Positions 23,381 to 35,659 of a DNA stretch of 64,000 nucleotides are shown one piece after another. The DNA lies in assembly GCA_961205875.1 (NCBI GenBank), contig OY540817.1, forward strand, positions 19,379,001 through 19,443,000, in the 5' to 3' direction. The notes under the pieces are model-generated. The model did no database searches. It worked only from the letters and a program-made list of their open reading frames with translations, and was not told where the DNA came from. The position numbers were made by a program, and so were the translations under genes. This stretch comes from Sialis fuliginosa. Taxonomy: Eukaryota; Arthropoda; Insecta; Megaloptera; Sialidae. Position 1 is the stretch's first letter, and each line of letters opens with the position of its first letter.

Positions 23381-23455
23381 TCAAGTAATGATAGTTTCTG
23401 TTATTGTTCGATAGTCAGTTGTTACTTTAAAATACTTTCAAATCAAATAGCAACA

Positions 23456-25401
23456 ATGAAGTATTTGCTGATACTCACTCTCTGCGTTGGAATTGCAGTC
23501 TGCGACTCAGCCGGTTACCGTAATAGGGATTTTATCGATTGTGATTTAGCTGCACCAGGCACACCTGATCGGACATTTTATCCATATGTAAGTATTTAAA
23601 TTAACTTTAATAATAAAACTATTACCAACTGGCAGCATATGATTAAAAATACAAATCTTGGCTAATTTGGCTATGGGAGGAGGGGCGCCAGGGCTTTAAT
23701 TTAGGGGGTCCGGGGCTAAAGGGGCCCCGACATAGCAGGTTAACAAGCTTTTTTTGTCATTGTCAAAAAAATGTCTTAGGTTTCTTAGCAGGAAGGGGCC
23801 TATCAAAAATTGGTCTGGGAGCTTATGAATTGGGCTACGAGTCGTATCAGCGAAAAGACTGTGGAATATTTACTTTTAAAATAAAAATGTATAATGTTTA
23901 AAATCCTGTCTGACTAATCAAAAGTTATTTCCCTATAAAAGAGGATAACAGTATATTATACCACGAGTCAATAATGATAGCTATTATTACCGAGGATAAT
24001 TTTCGAATCGAGCCGTGAAGCGGCGAGAGAGAAAAAACATTCCGAGGTAATAATTGCCATTATTGCGAGTAGTATACTGTACTTTATCCGCGACTATTTG
24101 AATTACTTTCATAAAACACAACTGAATACAAGGAATGCAAGCTTCAACAAAACGTCATGTAGAAATGAATATGAATAATGATAAAAAAAGGAAACACTTA
24201 CACATCAACATTTCACTTTTAAAATACTGTTCACCCTCGCGAAGAGGTTTTATAGTCTTTTTCACTAATTCGTACTAGAATTTTTGTAAAGAATAAAAAA
24301 TTACAATAAACTCGCTCTGATATCACACAGCTGTGAAAGTATATGTCAAACGTTAGTTCCGCAAACAGCCACTAGGGAAATTATCTTGTACCAATATTAG
24401 CTTCTATCGCATTTTTCGCATGTAATCACCGATATATTTCACTCATTTTAATAGACTTTAGAGTGTGTATTTTGTTTCCATAGTATTTTTAATTTGAAAA
24501 ATTGTGATTGGTGCACAAGCGGGTATAATGACCATTATACCCGCTTGTGCATCAATCACAATTTCTCAAATTATTCATTATTCCCTCTGTGATTAATATA
24601 TAGCATTAAATAGTAAAAACTACGTATGTAATACATGTATTATTATTATAAAAAAGAAGAAAAAAAAAGAAAAAAAAGGAAAAAAAAAGTTCAATGTTAT
24701 TTCTTTTTTTTTCCTCTTTTTTTCTTTTTTTTGCAATACCAGGATGTTTTTGTTGGCTTTTAAAAAAATGTTCAAAGTTTATTTTTTCAATTTAAACATT
24801 TTATTTGACTTGTGTGTATTTCAAAATGTCAATTTTCAAACGTCATTATTCCAAAAACCACTGATTTTAGAGATATAATATACTGTACAAAAAGTGTTCA
24901 GAATTTATCGCACAATTCAAAAATGGCATAATATATAGGGTGTTCCATTTAAAAAAATCAATGATGACTGTATAATTCTTCTTCAGAAGAACATATACAA
25001 TTTTCTTATGTCAAAAAATCCGCAACTAAAAATACTAATCGACGGGTCCGAGCGTTTTTGCACAAAATAATTACCTGAATTTTAAACGAATTTGTTCCTT
25101 TCATCGTGAACGCACTGTATATAAGTCAAGGATAAATATTATCACTACATATATTTTTTATATTTATTAACAGGCATCACCTACTCCATTAGGTTACAAA
25201 ACAGAAACAGTAACACACATTATTGCGGAAAAACCAATTAGCTGCATTACGGCAATAGATCAAAAGAAAGGACACATCCTGTATGGAGCTAGTGTACGAG
25301 TTCTTGAAGGAGGACGGGATAAAAACTTTGTAGCTCTCAAGATTACATCAGATCTAGGAAAAGGATTCGATTACAAAGTTGTTATATATAAAGGAGCATA
25401 A
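23456..25401 (+). CDS. MBF2-4: secreted MBF2-family protein (subfamily B)
   Basis: Exons 23456-23587 and 25174-25401, phase-0 intron, 119 aa. The start is in CAACAATG context. Signal peptide MKYLLILTLCVGIAVCDSAG includes C10 and C16. Then YRNRDFIDC (C29), PISCITAIDQKKGH (C68), VLEGGRDKN and SDLGKGFDYKVVIY to the end. It differs from subfamily A by the short YRNRDF segment after the signal and a compact C-terminus. Its nearest relative is MBF2-5. The 1.6-kb intron contains two inverted-repeat structures. Confidence 0.87.
23942..24092. repeat. Inverted repeat in the MBF2-4 intron
   Basis: GGATAACAGTATATTATACC and CAATAATGATAGCTATTATTACC are matched in reverse by GGTAATAATTGCCATTATTG and GTATACTGTACTTTATCC around GAGCCGTGAAGCGGCGAG. 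Probably the body of a small foldback element; ends not identified. Confidence 0.5.
24491..24574. repeat. Near-perfect 40-bp-arm palindrome
   Basis: ATTGTGATTGGTGCACAAGC and GGGTATAATG pair with CATTATACCC and GCTTGTGCATCAATCACAAT, with two mismatches and almost no loop, centred near 24532. An A-rich/T-rich hairpin (GAAGAAAAAAAAAG and its complement) follows at 24650-24735. Confidence 0.65.
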
Positions 25402-25609
25402 TATATTATGTATTGTAATAATTAACTGTAAATAAATAATATTTTTAATGTTTGTACCTATATAAAATATAAAATATGGTTGTACCTAATCACTAGCGTA
25501 ACCAATTTTTTGAGAGAGCGGGGATCTGTATTATAAATATGGTGTAACCAGCTGTCTCCTTAGTGATGTAAAATTTCATGAAAAATATATATTTTTTGAA
25601 AACAAAAAA
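25402..25609. other. 3' flank of MBF2-4
   Basis: AATAAATAATA about 30 bp after the stop is a likely poly(A) signal. The rest is AT-rich spacer with no gene. Confidence 0.4.
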
Positions 25610-26046
25610 AAATCCGCAAATATATGTTGTTTGTTTTTTTAAATTAAAGCCTTTTATTCTGTTTATGTTTTTCTCCAATAATGGATTAAGTAAAACCAGT
25701 AATAAGCATGCAGTGATAGACACTTACTAATGATTACAAAATGATAAGTACTACGACACAAAAGATATAGAAGAAAGAATCGTCAGATTTGAAACAATGT
25801 AAAGCAGTTGCTATGATAATATAATAATTAATAAATAAATTATACTGATAATTAGTTTAAATGTCCACCATTTTGACATCTATTGGCCGATCGTCATCAA
25901 ATCACGCTGTAAGACAGTTAAATGTATATAGATTAATATTCAGAAATGGTAGTAATGAAATATCAACAAATATTTCTAATTCAGTATATTAATTAAAAAA
26001 TAGCTATTACTGGAGTCATATTCAAGACTGGTGCCAGCGCATTATA
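25610..26046 (-). mobile_element. MITE family M1, truncated copy
   Basis: Runs from AATCCGCAAATATA through GTGATAGACACTTAC to GACTGGTGCCAGCGC. It matches the right part of the full-length family members in reverse; the outer left terminus is missing. Confidence 0.7.
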
Positions 26047-26145
26047 TACTTTTTATTTAAGCTAAAAGTAAGTGGTGGCAACCAAAAAAACGTATGAACA
26101 AAACTTTTCAAAAATTAAGTTAAATGTTTTTTCCTAGAATTGAGA

Positions 26146-27099
26146 GTAGGGTAAAGTTGGTTAAGTCGTACTACCGCCTAAATCGTACCCCGTCAATATC
26201 TCAGCATGTTTAATAACAACAGCGGCTCTAATAGTTGTAAAGTGTACTTCCCAGTCAGCCATTGTAGTAAACATTTTGAATCGTTCAGTTAGAGTGTTTA
26301 TTTGAAAAATATTTAACAAATAAGTTTTTTTACATGTTTCTTGTTATTATTTAACTAGATTCAGTAGAGTTTTTACCTGATAATATGGTGATATAGGCAA
26401 TTTTAATGTTCGCTACGGATTTTGTAGTATTTAGTAAGTTATTTATGTAAAACGAATCAACTTGCAGTTTTTAGGTTATGTGATTGTGGTTTTTTTAAAT
26501 TTAAATTAACAGGTGTCTTAAGTCGTACCCCTATAAAATTCGTAAAAGTCGTACCGGTACGAGCATGATAAATGTTAGAAAAAAAAAAGTTTAGCAAATA
26601 ATGAAAATTGGTTCTGCAAGCTGTGCAAGGAGAACAGAAAAAAAAGTATGATTCAATGTACAAAATGTATTTTAAACGGCGGTGATGTGAAATTAAAAAA
26701 ATTTAATTTTTCTTTTTTTCTTTTTATTTCCTTGGTTGCTTCTACTAAAGTATATTATAATTTTGTTTATCAATATTTATTATTATAGAATTTGATTTAC
26801 ATAATTTCTTTTATAAATTACTTAATAAATGTTATATGCTGTTTATTTTATAATGGTACGACTTAAGCTATAGGTAGTACGACTTAGGACACTGGTTTCC
26901 TAAGTCGTACCGAATGTATTTTTTTTTAATTAATAAAATTATTATCAAAATGATAAAAAATTCGTTCTTTGTTGTAACAAACAGATACCTAAATAATTAA
27001 ATTTACAAATAATGCATACACGTGTTTTTTTATTAATCAATCCTTCAATCTATATCCGTTTTCCCTTAAGGGGTACGACTTAAGCAACCTTACCCTACT
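26146..27099. mobile_element. Inverted-repeat element with scattered AAGTCGTAC motifs
   Basis: The left end AGTAGGGTAAAGTTGGTTAA is matched at the right by CAACCTTACCCTACTT. AAGTCGTAC or its complement GTACGACTT occurs seven times between 26160 and 27080. No open frame of note and no firm target-site duplication. It was probably mobilised by a transposase that binds the motif (inference). Confidence 0.65.
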
Positions 27100-28059
27100 T
27101 TCACGTAGGGGAGTAGCTGAGGTCGGTAAAATTCCTTCCATACAATTTGGCCCACTCTACTTATATCAATTGTATAAAATATTTTATTTTTTATGCGTAT
27201 TAATTAATTTTGGATTTGTTCTAATTTTTAATCAATTTACTATGAAAAAATACTTCAAAATAAAGTGTTTTGAACTTATGACTAGATTAATTAAATAAAT
27301 ACAAATACGTGGAATTTCTTTTGTGCGATTGCATTTTTGCTATCAAATTATACTATGTACTACATTTGATCGATATTGTTTCGGAAAATTCTGAAGATTG
27401 TCTATTGATAATGTCATATTTGGTTTTTTATCACTATAGACTATAATGTATTGCCCTATTTATTAACTTTTTTTTATTAGGGTTTGGGAATACTCGGTTT
27501 TTTTAGACTCATCGAGTACGAGTCGAGTCTATGTTTAATTTTCAGATCCGAGTTCGGGTCCAGGTCTGATGCAAAGTAAATTTTTTGTTAATGAAATATT
27601 TCATTTATTAAGGACGATCGTATAAAGAAGTAATTAATACATACCAGAGCAATAATTTTTTTACATGAAAAATAGAACTTAAATAAGATTAATGAATTGT
27701 CTGATAATAATCTAAAACGAATTTTCGCACAGAAGTTAAATGCTACAGAAAATGTTCGCTTGGAATTTGTTGATTTTGGTTTCTAATTTTTCTAAATATT
27801 CAGTTCTTTTTTTTTGTTTTTGAATATAATACAAATTCTTTGTTAAGAGAAGCAAATTTATCTTCGGAACAAATTTGACATTTCACACTTTCTAATATTT
27901 TATTAAGTTCTTCTGCTAGTGTTAAAGTTAGTACGTCTTCTGTAGTATTTTCGAGGAAATTTTACTGATAGTCATTGCATGCAATTAATAACATATTTTT
28001 CAGTTAATTGTCAATGAAATAAATATATTTTGTTGAATAATAGTCAAGTGCTCGAACTA
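27100..28059. other. Intergenic spacer with a degenerate element
   Basis: 27480-27570 holds CGAGTACGAGTCGAGTC-like words typical of hAT subterminal zones in this window; no right end was found. The rest is AT-rich and without genes. Confidence 0.4.
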
Positions 28060-28275
28060 AGCTCAGATATTAATTATTGAAATTATTTGTTTATTTATTA
28101 ATTTATCAAATTTAATTTGGTTATAATAGGGGAAAGAGGTCGCGACGATCTTAGGGTACTTGGTACTCTTAAAGTTAATGATGTAAGCTATATTAAAAAA
28201 GTTTAAGTCTGTAGTATCGCGCCAAGCTGAGATATTATTTATTTAATTTATTTGTTAATTTATTAAGGGGGAACA
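28060..28275 (+). repeat. Relic of the 184-bp satellite sequence
   Basis: About 1.2 diverged units: AAGCTCAGATATTAATTATT, then GGGGAAAGAGGTCGCGACGA, CTCTTAAAGTTAATGATGTA and GTATCGCGCCAAGCTGAGAT. Plus orientation as in the large array, but with many substitutions and no recognisable transposon ends around it. Confidence 0.75.
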
Positions 28276-28289
28276 TAGACTTTCGTAAT

Positions 28290-28715
28290 TATTTAGATAA
28301 ATTTATAACTGGAAAACTGTAAGACGTAGGTCCAAACTTGGTATAGTGAACTTGTAGGTAACAACCAAAATAATGATAAAAAAATACCCATATTGTAGGT
28401 ACTTTTGGGGAAAAAATAATAAATATATTTTTTTACTTTGATGAGCAATAACTTTGAACTGGAAACACGGCTAGCAATAACGCTAATACTCAAAAATACA
28501 TTAGTTAATTACCTATGAAACTGACTCGTTGTGGTTGCTCTAGTTACATTACTTTGGAAGTTATGAGATAATCTTTGTTTGTAAGTATTACTCTGAAGGA
28601 AGTTTTTAAGGATCCTGTAGCTCAGAAGATATTGAAGTTAGACTCCCTCTTCCCGTACAATTTTTTACTCATAATGAGCCAAGGAATCAGCTCTTAAAAT
28701 ATCTGTACCCCAAAC
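28290..28715. repeat. Dispersed repeat C, copy 2
   Basis: Reverse-complement partner of 18215-18600. It ends near TCTGTACCCCAAACCC. Confidence 0.7.
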
Positions 28716-29266
28716 CCAAAATTTGATGAAATCAAATAAATAGTTTTTTAGATAATAATTTTCAAAATTCGTCTATTTTTCCGCTGTCTACGCATAAATA
28801 TGTTCCCCCTTAATTTATCAAAAATTTGTTATAATATGTATTTCCTCCACAGATCAAATGTACCTTGAGTTAAAAATTAATACATTCCTCTCTCCTAAAG
28901 ATAATTTTTGTTCATACAAATTTTAATATAAAAGTTGTGTTTATCGACAGTTTTTTTTTTGTTTTGGTAGAAAAACCACCTTTATACAGAGTTATGTAAA
29001 AGTTTAACAGTAGGCTCGCAGTTTTGCTAACTTTTAAATTAAAATTTATATTATATTCTGCCATTACCGAGATACATGCTGGATTGTACAAGAGGTACTG
29101 ATTAATGGAGGATTTTAAGGGTAATTATTCGTTAAATATCTGTTTTTATGTTTCATTTAAAAATTTTCCTTTAAAAATGTCCGATAATTCAACCGATCTG
29201 GTTGTCAAAGAGGGACGAACGTACCAATTCTATCTACGAGACAAGTAATAGTCAAAATCCTCTTAA

Positions 29267-29878
29267 GGTAGTTCTCGTGCTACAGTACCAACAAAAAGTT
29301 ACGCTCATAATACCATAGTAAAATATCGAAAATAATTGCGTTGCTACAGAGAATTTTTGATCAAGTCTATACCCAAAGCCGTCTATACAGATTATTATAA
29401 ACACAATCATACTATGAATATATTTTCTTTATTTTATGACTAAACGCTTCGACAGATTTTGATAAAAAACTACCAAACAGTAAAGGGTTATTATTATGAT
29501 ATGTGATAAAAAATTCAAAATGATTGACCGTTTTGTTTTTGAAATATAATTAAATTTCAAATATGAAACGGTCAATCCTTTTGTTTTTGAAATACAAGGT
29601 CAATCATTAGGAATTTTTTATCACATATCAGAATAATAAACCTTTATTGTTTGATAGTTTTTTTTCAAAATCTATCGAAGTTTTAGTCATGAAAATGGAC
29701 ATAATACGAACTTGATATAGCGGATACGTACAAAAGTGGCAAACTTTGATGACAATTATCTCGAGTTTAAAACGGTCGATCTCTTTAAAATTTCACGATT
29801 GGATCGATATCATTATTCTTTTTATACCCTGATTTTTTTTTTAAATTCTATCGAAATGACGTTTGCACGAGAACTACC
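29267..29878. mobile_element. TTAA-flanked MITE (piggyBac-like)
   Basis: The element is 612 bp with GGTAGTTCTCGTGC at the left and GCACGAGAACTACC at the right, and TTAA immediately outside both ends (29263-29266, 29879-29882). A second long inverted repeat (GATATGTGATAAAAAATTC with partner GAATTTTTTATCACATAT) fills the middle, so the whole can fold on itself. TTAA duplication is characteristic of piggyBac. It ends about 190 bp before the MBF2-5 ATG, so it borders that promoter. Confidence 0.75.
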
Positions 29879-30010
29879 TTAAAAATAAATAATACATTTT
29901 TATTGGCAGGAATTCGTTGTACATCCCTATTTCCATTAATTTGCAAATATTATCAGATATCTAAATTCCATTTAACGCGATTTTCGATAATATCAAGTAG
30001 TGGTAACGTG

Positions 30011-30018
30011 TATAAATA
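30011..30018 (+). promoter_or_regulatory. TATA box of MBF2-5
   Basis: TATAAATA, 60 bp before the ATG. A GTCATTTG initiator-like word lies 44 bp on, paralleling MBF2-4. Confidence 0.55.
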
Positions 30019-30070
30019 CCAAACAATGACAGTTAGTTTTATTGTGTGACAGTCATTTGTAACTACAACA

Positions 30071-31047
30071 ATGAAGTCTTTACTGGTATTCGCTGTTTGC
30101 ATCGGGATTGCTGCTTGCGCTTCAATCGGTTACCGAGATAGGAATTTCGTTGATTGTGCACCTGAAACTGGACAACTATTAGGTTATTCACAGAATCATT
30201 TCGTAAGTATTTTAGACATAAACTGTAATTTTTAATAAAACATTAAAAATAACATTTTTTATATTAATGCATTTATTTCAATTTCTGTTCTTTTTCCCGG
30301 ACAATAATTTTATAATGGCTACAATCGATATTTAAGTAATTTGTTTACAATATCAGCTTTGACGATACTTGCATATTTTTTGGTAAAAAATCTGAAAAAC
30401 ATCCAGAATATAACTTTTAATTAGTACTTCGACTGAAAATTATAACGAACACTGTAAAAAATATTTTAGACTTCTTCCATAGACTGAAAGTGTGCTGACA
30501 TTTTTTTCATTTAGCCCATAGATAGGTCTCCTAAAATGTAACAAAAATGTCAAATTACTTTTTGATTTTAACCCTTCAGTCACGATATATGTATTTGCTT
30601 TCCAATGTGGTTATCAGAAAGAAAAAAATGAGAAAATTTCAGAATGTAGTTTTTTTAAAATAATAACGAACATTATAAGCATAAATAGTTCATGAAACAT
30701 TTTGGAATAACTCTTTTTTATAAATCGCAGTGAAAATGACTACGGAATCATATCATGTGTGTGCCCAACACGCACTTGGCCATTTTATTATAAATAATTT
30801 GATTTGTTTTTATTTTTAGGCTGTGCCTGCGCCATTTATTCGTAAATCTAAAACGATATACTATCAGGCACCTAAGGGCAAGACAATTACTTGTATAAGA
30901 GCGGAAGAAGAAAATAATGGACATCTGCTATATGCAGGCCATGCAAATCTTATCAGTGGTGGTAGAAACTTGGAATTTGTTTTACTTGAAATAATATCAG
31001 ATCTAGGAAAAGGCTATGATTACAAAGTTGAAATATATTATAAGTAA
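30071..31047 (+). CDS. MBF2-5: secreted MBF2-family protein (subfamily B)
   Basis: Exons 30071-30202 and 30820-31047, phase-0 intron of 617 bp, 119 aa. Signal peptide MKSLLVFAVCIGIAACASIG is followed by YRDRNFVDC (C29). Exon 2 has AVPAPFIRKSKTIYY, then GKTITCIRAEEE (C69), ISGGRNLEF and SDLGKGYDYKVEIYYK. Same length and intron phase as MBF2-4, its sister. The intron is transposon-poor by local standards. The start is in CAACAATG context. Confidence 0.88.
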
Positions 31048-31546
31048 TAGGACATCATAGGAGTGTCTCTCTGCATCACCCTTGATGACTTTTTGACTAC
31101 GCTCATGAACAATATCAATGGTTTTGGCATACAAGTATTAGCCGTTTTCAATTATGATTCAATGAGTGTATATACTTTCCATTTATTATAATAAAATATT
31201 TAAATAAGTTTTATATATTTAATAAATATATTATAATAAATATTAAAATTTAAATAATGTTTGTGTTTACTAAACCTAACTTCCATAATGTCCAGTATTA
31301 TAAAGGAGCTAGCAAATTTGCTAGCTAGGAAGCACTTTCAAATGAGATATCAAACTTATATGATGGAGTTTGTTGAAGACTTTGACAAGTTTCGCGCACG
31401 CGTTGTAGGTAAATACCAACGGTATTAAAACAGAAGTAATATTATGAAAATTATTTTGTACGGTGAAAGATGCCAACTGTGTTACAATTAGTTGAAGTGT
31501 CACTGCTCTAAATTCCAAAACGAATCCATAGATACATAATATATAT
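31048..31546. other. 3' flank of MBF2-5; no gene
   Basis: Poly(A)-type AATAAA words lie near 31189 and 31222. The remainder is AT-rich with no supported feature. Confidence 0.4.
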
Positions 31547-31548
31547 TA

Positions 31549-32374
31549 GGGTGTGCCAAAAAAATCAACTAATTTTTTTTCCTAAAAGTTCTTGAAATTT
31601 CGTGAGAGGATACCAAAATAAAAATTCAGTAAAAATTTGAGCCCTTAATATTAATGTTTAGAAGTCGCGAACTGAATTTTTCGATTTTTCATTTAATTAA
31701 CACGGAAAAAAAATTTCTAGAAAGTTTGGATTTTTATTTCTCTTGATTGAACCAACTCTATTGAACGAACAATCGATATTCTTACAGGAAATTGAACGCT
31801 GAATAAAAAAGGTCTCTTATCATTTTTTGATAAATTCAATCCTCCGAAAGTTATTCAAGGTTGAAGTTGAGCTTATTGCAAATTTGTGGATTATTTCACT
31901 TTTACGGTAAATTTATTATTGTTTAGAGGAAAATTGTTATTGATTTTTAAAAAATATCCAATTCCGACAAAATAGAATATCGAAATTGATAATTAGTTTA
32001 AAAAAATAAAAAAAATAATGGGACTTTCAAGTACATGAATCGTTAAAAGTTGTGCCTAAATTATCTAATTAACTTTCGGAGGATTGAATTTTTCAAAAAA
32101 TGATAAGAGACCTTTTTTATTCAGCGTTCAATTTCCTGTAAGAATATTGATTGTTCGTTCGATGGAGTTCGTTCAATCGAGAGAAATAAAAATCCAAACT
32201 TTCTAGAAATTTTTTTTCCGTGTTAATTAAATGAAAAATCGAAAAATTCAGTTCGCGACCTCTAAATATTGATATTAAGGGCTCAAATTTTTACTGAATT
32301 TTTATTTTGGTATCCTCTCACGAAATTTCAAGAACTTTTTGGAAAAAAAATTAGTTGATTTTTTTGGCACACCC
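31549..32374. mobile_element. 826-bp foldback element, TA target
   Basis: Left arm 31549 to about 31855 begins GGGTGTGCCAAAAAAATCAA; right arm about 32064-32374 is its reverse complement with scattered mismatches. TA flanks both ends. The central about 200 bp has no open frame. A different family from the 14528 foldback but the same architecture. Confidence 0.87.
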
Positions 32375-32701
32375 TAAATATATATTAGATACTGACGTAA
32401 AAAGCACTTAATTTATATACGCTGTAACAATTATTTAATTGTCACTTTGTCACAGTAAAGTGTTTTCAATCAAATGCACCGTTTAGTAGTTAATTGCGAA
32501 AAAAAAACATTTTCATTTGAATTTTGCATCCCTTGATTGACTTAAAGGGTAAGTATACAATTCCATATGTGTCAATTTTCATTGATGACAGAGTTTTTGT
32601 GCTAAAAAATCTAATTTTACTGCACTAATGGTGCAACAATAGCCAAAGATAATCAATAATCAGTGAATGCCATAGATAAAACAAAAAGATACGTGCATGG
32701 A

Positions 32702-32709
32702 TATAAAAA
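32702..32709 (+). promoter_or_regulatory. TATA box of MBF2-6
   Basis: TATAAAAA, 59 bp before the ATG. Confidence 0.6.
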
Positions 32710-32760
32710 TCGAATGCAAACGATACCCGTGTCCATTGTTGTACAAAACAAACGAACAAA

Positions 32761-34226
32761 ATGAAACACTTGATCGTGTTGGCATTGCTCGTTGCAGGTG
32801 TTCATATGATACAAATCTGTAATCTCGATAAAATTGAGAAGAAATGTAGTCTTGTGTACTGTGATACAGAGAACATTGGCGAAATTAATTATACTGAGAA
32901 TTTTCATGTAAGTATATTTATTTTAAATTGATTTATTAATTTGGTAGGTATTTGATAAACTAGGCGACGTTAGTAAATCTGGGATCGTGGGCAAGTCCCC
33001 CCCCCCCTCAGGAACGATTATTACATATTAAAAATACGTTTCATTACTCTAATAATATACATATAATCAATTAAAATAAAAGAAAGTAATTTAGTTTAGA
33101 CGAAAAAAATTTTTTTAAACAATTCGTATTTTATTTAATATTGCTCCCCGCCCCCTCACAAAAAAAATCCTGGTTAATTCACTGTTGAATTAAATTTGAG
33201 TCTTTTCGTAAGCAAAACTATTTTATTGCTTTATTGGTTCCAAATTACAATTCATGTACATTTTAACATAAATTACAAATTAATAAGGTACTGGCACCAG
33301 TCTTGGATATGACCCCAGTAATGACTATTTTTTAATTAAATGTACTGAATTAGAAATATTTGTTGATATTTCATTACTATTATTTCTGAATATTAATCTA
33401 TATACATTTAACTGTCTTACAGCGTGATTTGATGACGATCGGCCTATCGGTGTCAAAATGGTAGACATTTAAACTAATTATTAGTATAATTTATTAATTA
33501 ATTATTATATTATCATAGCAACTGTTTTAGATTGTTTCAAATTTGTAGATTCTTTCTTTTATATCTTTTGTGTCGTAATACTTATCATTTTGTAATCATT
33601 AATACGTGTCCATTACTGGTTTTACTTTATCCATTACTAGAGAAAAAACATGAATGGTAATTAAATTAATTAAATAAAGAGTTACTTGTTTTATTAGTAA
33701 CACGAGTTTATGAGAATTACAAAAAAGAAACCTATCAACCACAAAAACAGTAAACCTTGCTCTTATAAGCGGCCATAACTGGTACCAGTACCTTAATTTT
33801 AAACAGAATTTGAGCTAAGTTTTATTTCTATTTTTTTTCCGTCGCTCCTTCTGGTTTATCTCCCCAAACTTCACTTACTTCACTCCCCCCCATGGGAGGA
33901 TGTAATACTCTTTAAAAAGGTTCGCGAAACATTTTTTGTTGGAATTTTCGTAAGATATAAACTAATATTTTAATTTTCAGTCCGAAGGAATACCAGGTGC
34001 AATCCAAGAAAAAACGATCAATTATTCTGTTCCACCTAACCTAAAGCAGTACCTCATTTCCTGCGTGCTTGCCATAGACCAGAAAGAAAAAGACCCGAGC
34101 TACGCAGCGGAAGTTAAAATAGTTGGCGGTGGACTACATTACAAAACTATCTCATTGAAAATTAAAACAGAAATCGATAAAGGATTCGACTATAATGTGA
34201 CAGTCAGGATTTTCAAAAACAATTAA
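32761..34226 (+). CDS. MBF2-6: secreted MBF2-family protein, diverged single member
   Basis: Exons 32761-32907 and 33981-34226, phase-0 intron, 130 aa. Signal peptide MKHLIVLALLVAGVHM is followed by IQICNLDKIEKKCSLVYC, with Cys at 20, 29 and 34, two more than subfamily A. Exon 2 shows LISCVLAIDQKEKD (C77), VGGGLHYK and IDKGFDYNVTVRI. In exon 2 it is closest to subfamily A (AIDQK, GGL, KGFDY). The extra Cys pair suggests an additional disulfide in a secreted protein (inference). The 1.07-kb intron contains a nearly complete MITE. Confidence 0.86.
33286..33793 (+). mobile_element. MITE family M1, complete copy in MBF2-6 intron
   Basis: AGGTACTGGCACCAG at the left, CTGGTACCAGTACCT at the right, with TA outside both ends. 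508 bp, non-coding. It serves as the reference copy for the family in this window. Confidence 0.88.
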
Positions 34227-35184
34227 ATTGTGTTCCAGTTAGTTATTTATATTTATATGTTATCTATGTATATTACAGTCTATGAACGAATATATTTAAT
34301 AGTTTTATTTTATGATCCCCTTTTACATTTGTAATAGTCAGAATGGACTCAGGGAAAGTCAAAATGGATATTTTATTACTGGAAAACGGAGAAACTATAA
34401 CAATTTGATAAAACAAAAACTGTTGAAGATATCAGGTCTTAGTTTTCAGTGAATATTCTGTACCACACAATGTTTATTTTTCAGAGGTATCAACTTAAAA
34501 AACGTTAAACTTTATTTGTTATATGTTATTACAGCTTAAAAAAAGTAATTTTTCAGCCCTTTTTATCAGCATAGCGGATAAACAAATGCATTGTTTAATT
34601 TTTTTCAAAATAGAGGTTGTAGGGAATTTTGTAACGATTAACTTTTATTTGAAACTTTTTTTTGTATAATACTTATTTAGACCGCTATTTAGCAAAAATT
34701 AGAAAATCTTAAGAATTTTGCAATTGAATCATTGATAACTCCTGTCGCGGACAACCAAAATCGGAGCAAAATCAGGGTAATATTCTACACCACTTTTGTG
34801 ACATATCCTGTACGTATTAAAACTGTACGCAAAAATAATCTGTTTTAGCCTCCACAGCCTGGACTAGCAATGTAATTTATATTAATTTAAAGACACTACT
34901 GATGTAGTTCAAATATTGTGCATCTGCAAAGATAAATATTTGTAACGCCTTGGCGTTATCAGATTTTTTAAAAACCTTGAATATATTTTTTGCATTATTT
35001 ACAAAAATATGTATTTTTAATGTTTTTTTAAAATTTACAATTTCCTAGAAAAAAACATTATATACACCGTTACTTCAATATATACAGATATGTTTTTTAA
35101 TAAAAGTACATTTTAATATATATAATATAGATATAAAATGCTATTATATATGGATTAAACATCCATGAATCCATTTTTTGTAAT
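34227..35184. other. Intergenic after MBF2-6; no gene seen
   Basis: AT-rich sequence without recognisable repeats or usable open frames. AATAGT/AATAAA-like words near 34290 may end the MBF2-6 transcript. Confidence 0.4.
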
Positions 35185-35624
35185 TCTCATCAACTCATGT
35201 TACTAATAAAACAAGTAACTCTTTATTTAATCAATTTAATTACCAAAGTCCGCAAATATACTTTATTTTTTAAATAATAAATTTTTATTTTGTTCGTATT
35301 TTTTCTCCAGTAATGGATATAGTAAAACCAGTAATGAGCACGCAGTGATGGACACTTGCTAATGATTACAAAATGATAAGAACTACGACACAATATTAAT
35401 AATTAATAAATAAATTATACTAATAATTAGTTTAAATATCCACCATTTTGACACCTATTGGCCGATTGTCATCAAATCACGCTGTAAGACAGTTAAATGT
35501 ATATAGATTAATATTCAGAAATGGTACTTAGTAATCAAATATCAACAAATATTTCTAATTGAGTACATTTAATTAAAGAATATCCATTGCTGGGATTATA
35601 TCCAAGACTGTTACCAGTACCTTA
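35185..35624 (-). mobile_element. MITE family M1, truncated copy
   Basis: Begins inside the family at GTAATTCTCATCAACTCATG and ends CTGTTACCAGTACCTTA. The outer left terminus is missing. Confidence 0.72.
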
Positions 35625-35659
35625 TATAAAGATATCTTTTAACGATGTGTGATTGGTGC

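Noticed and set aside
32653..32907. 84-aa minus-strand frame
   Set aside because: Antisense of MBF2-6 exon 1 and its promoter.
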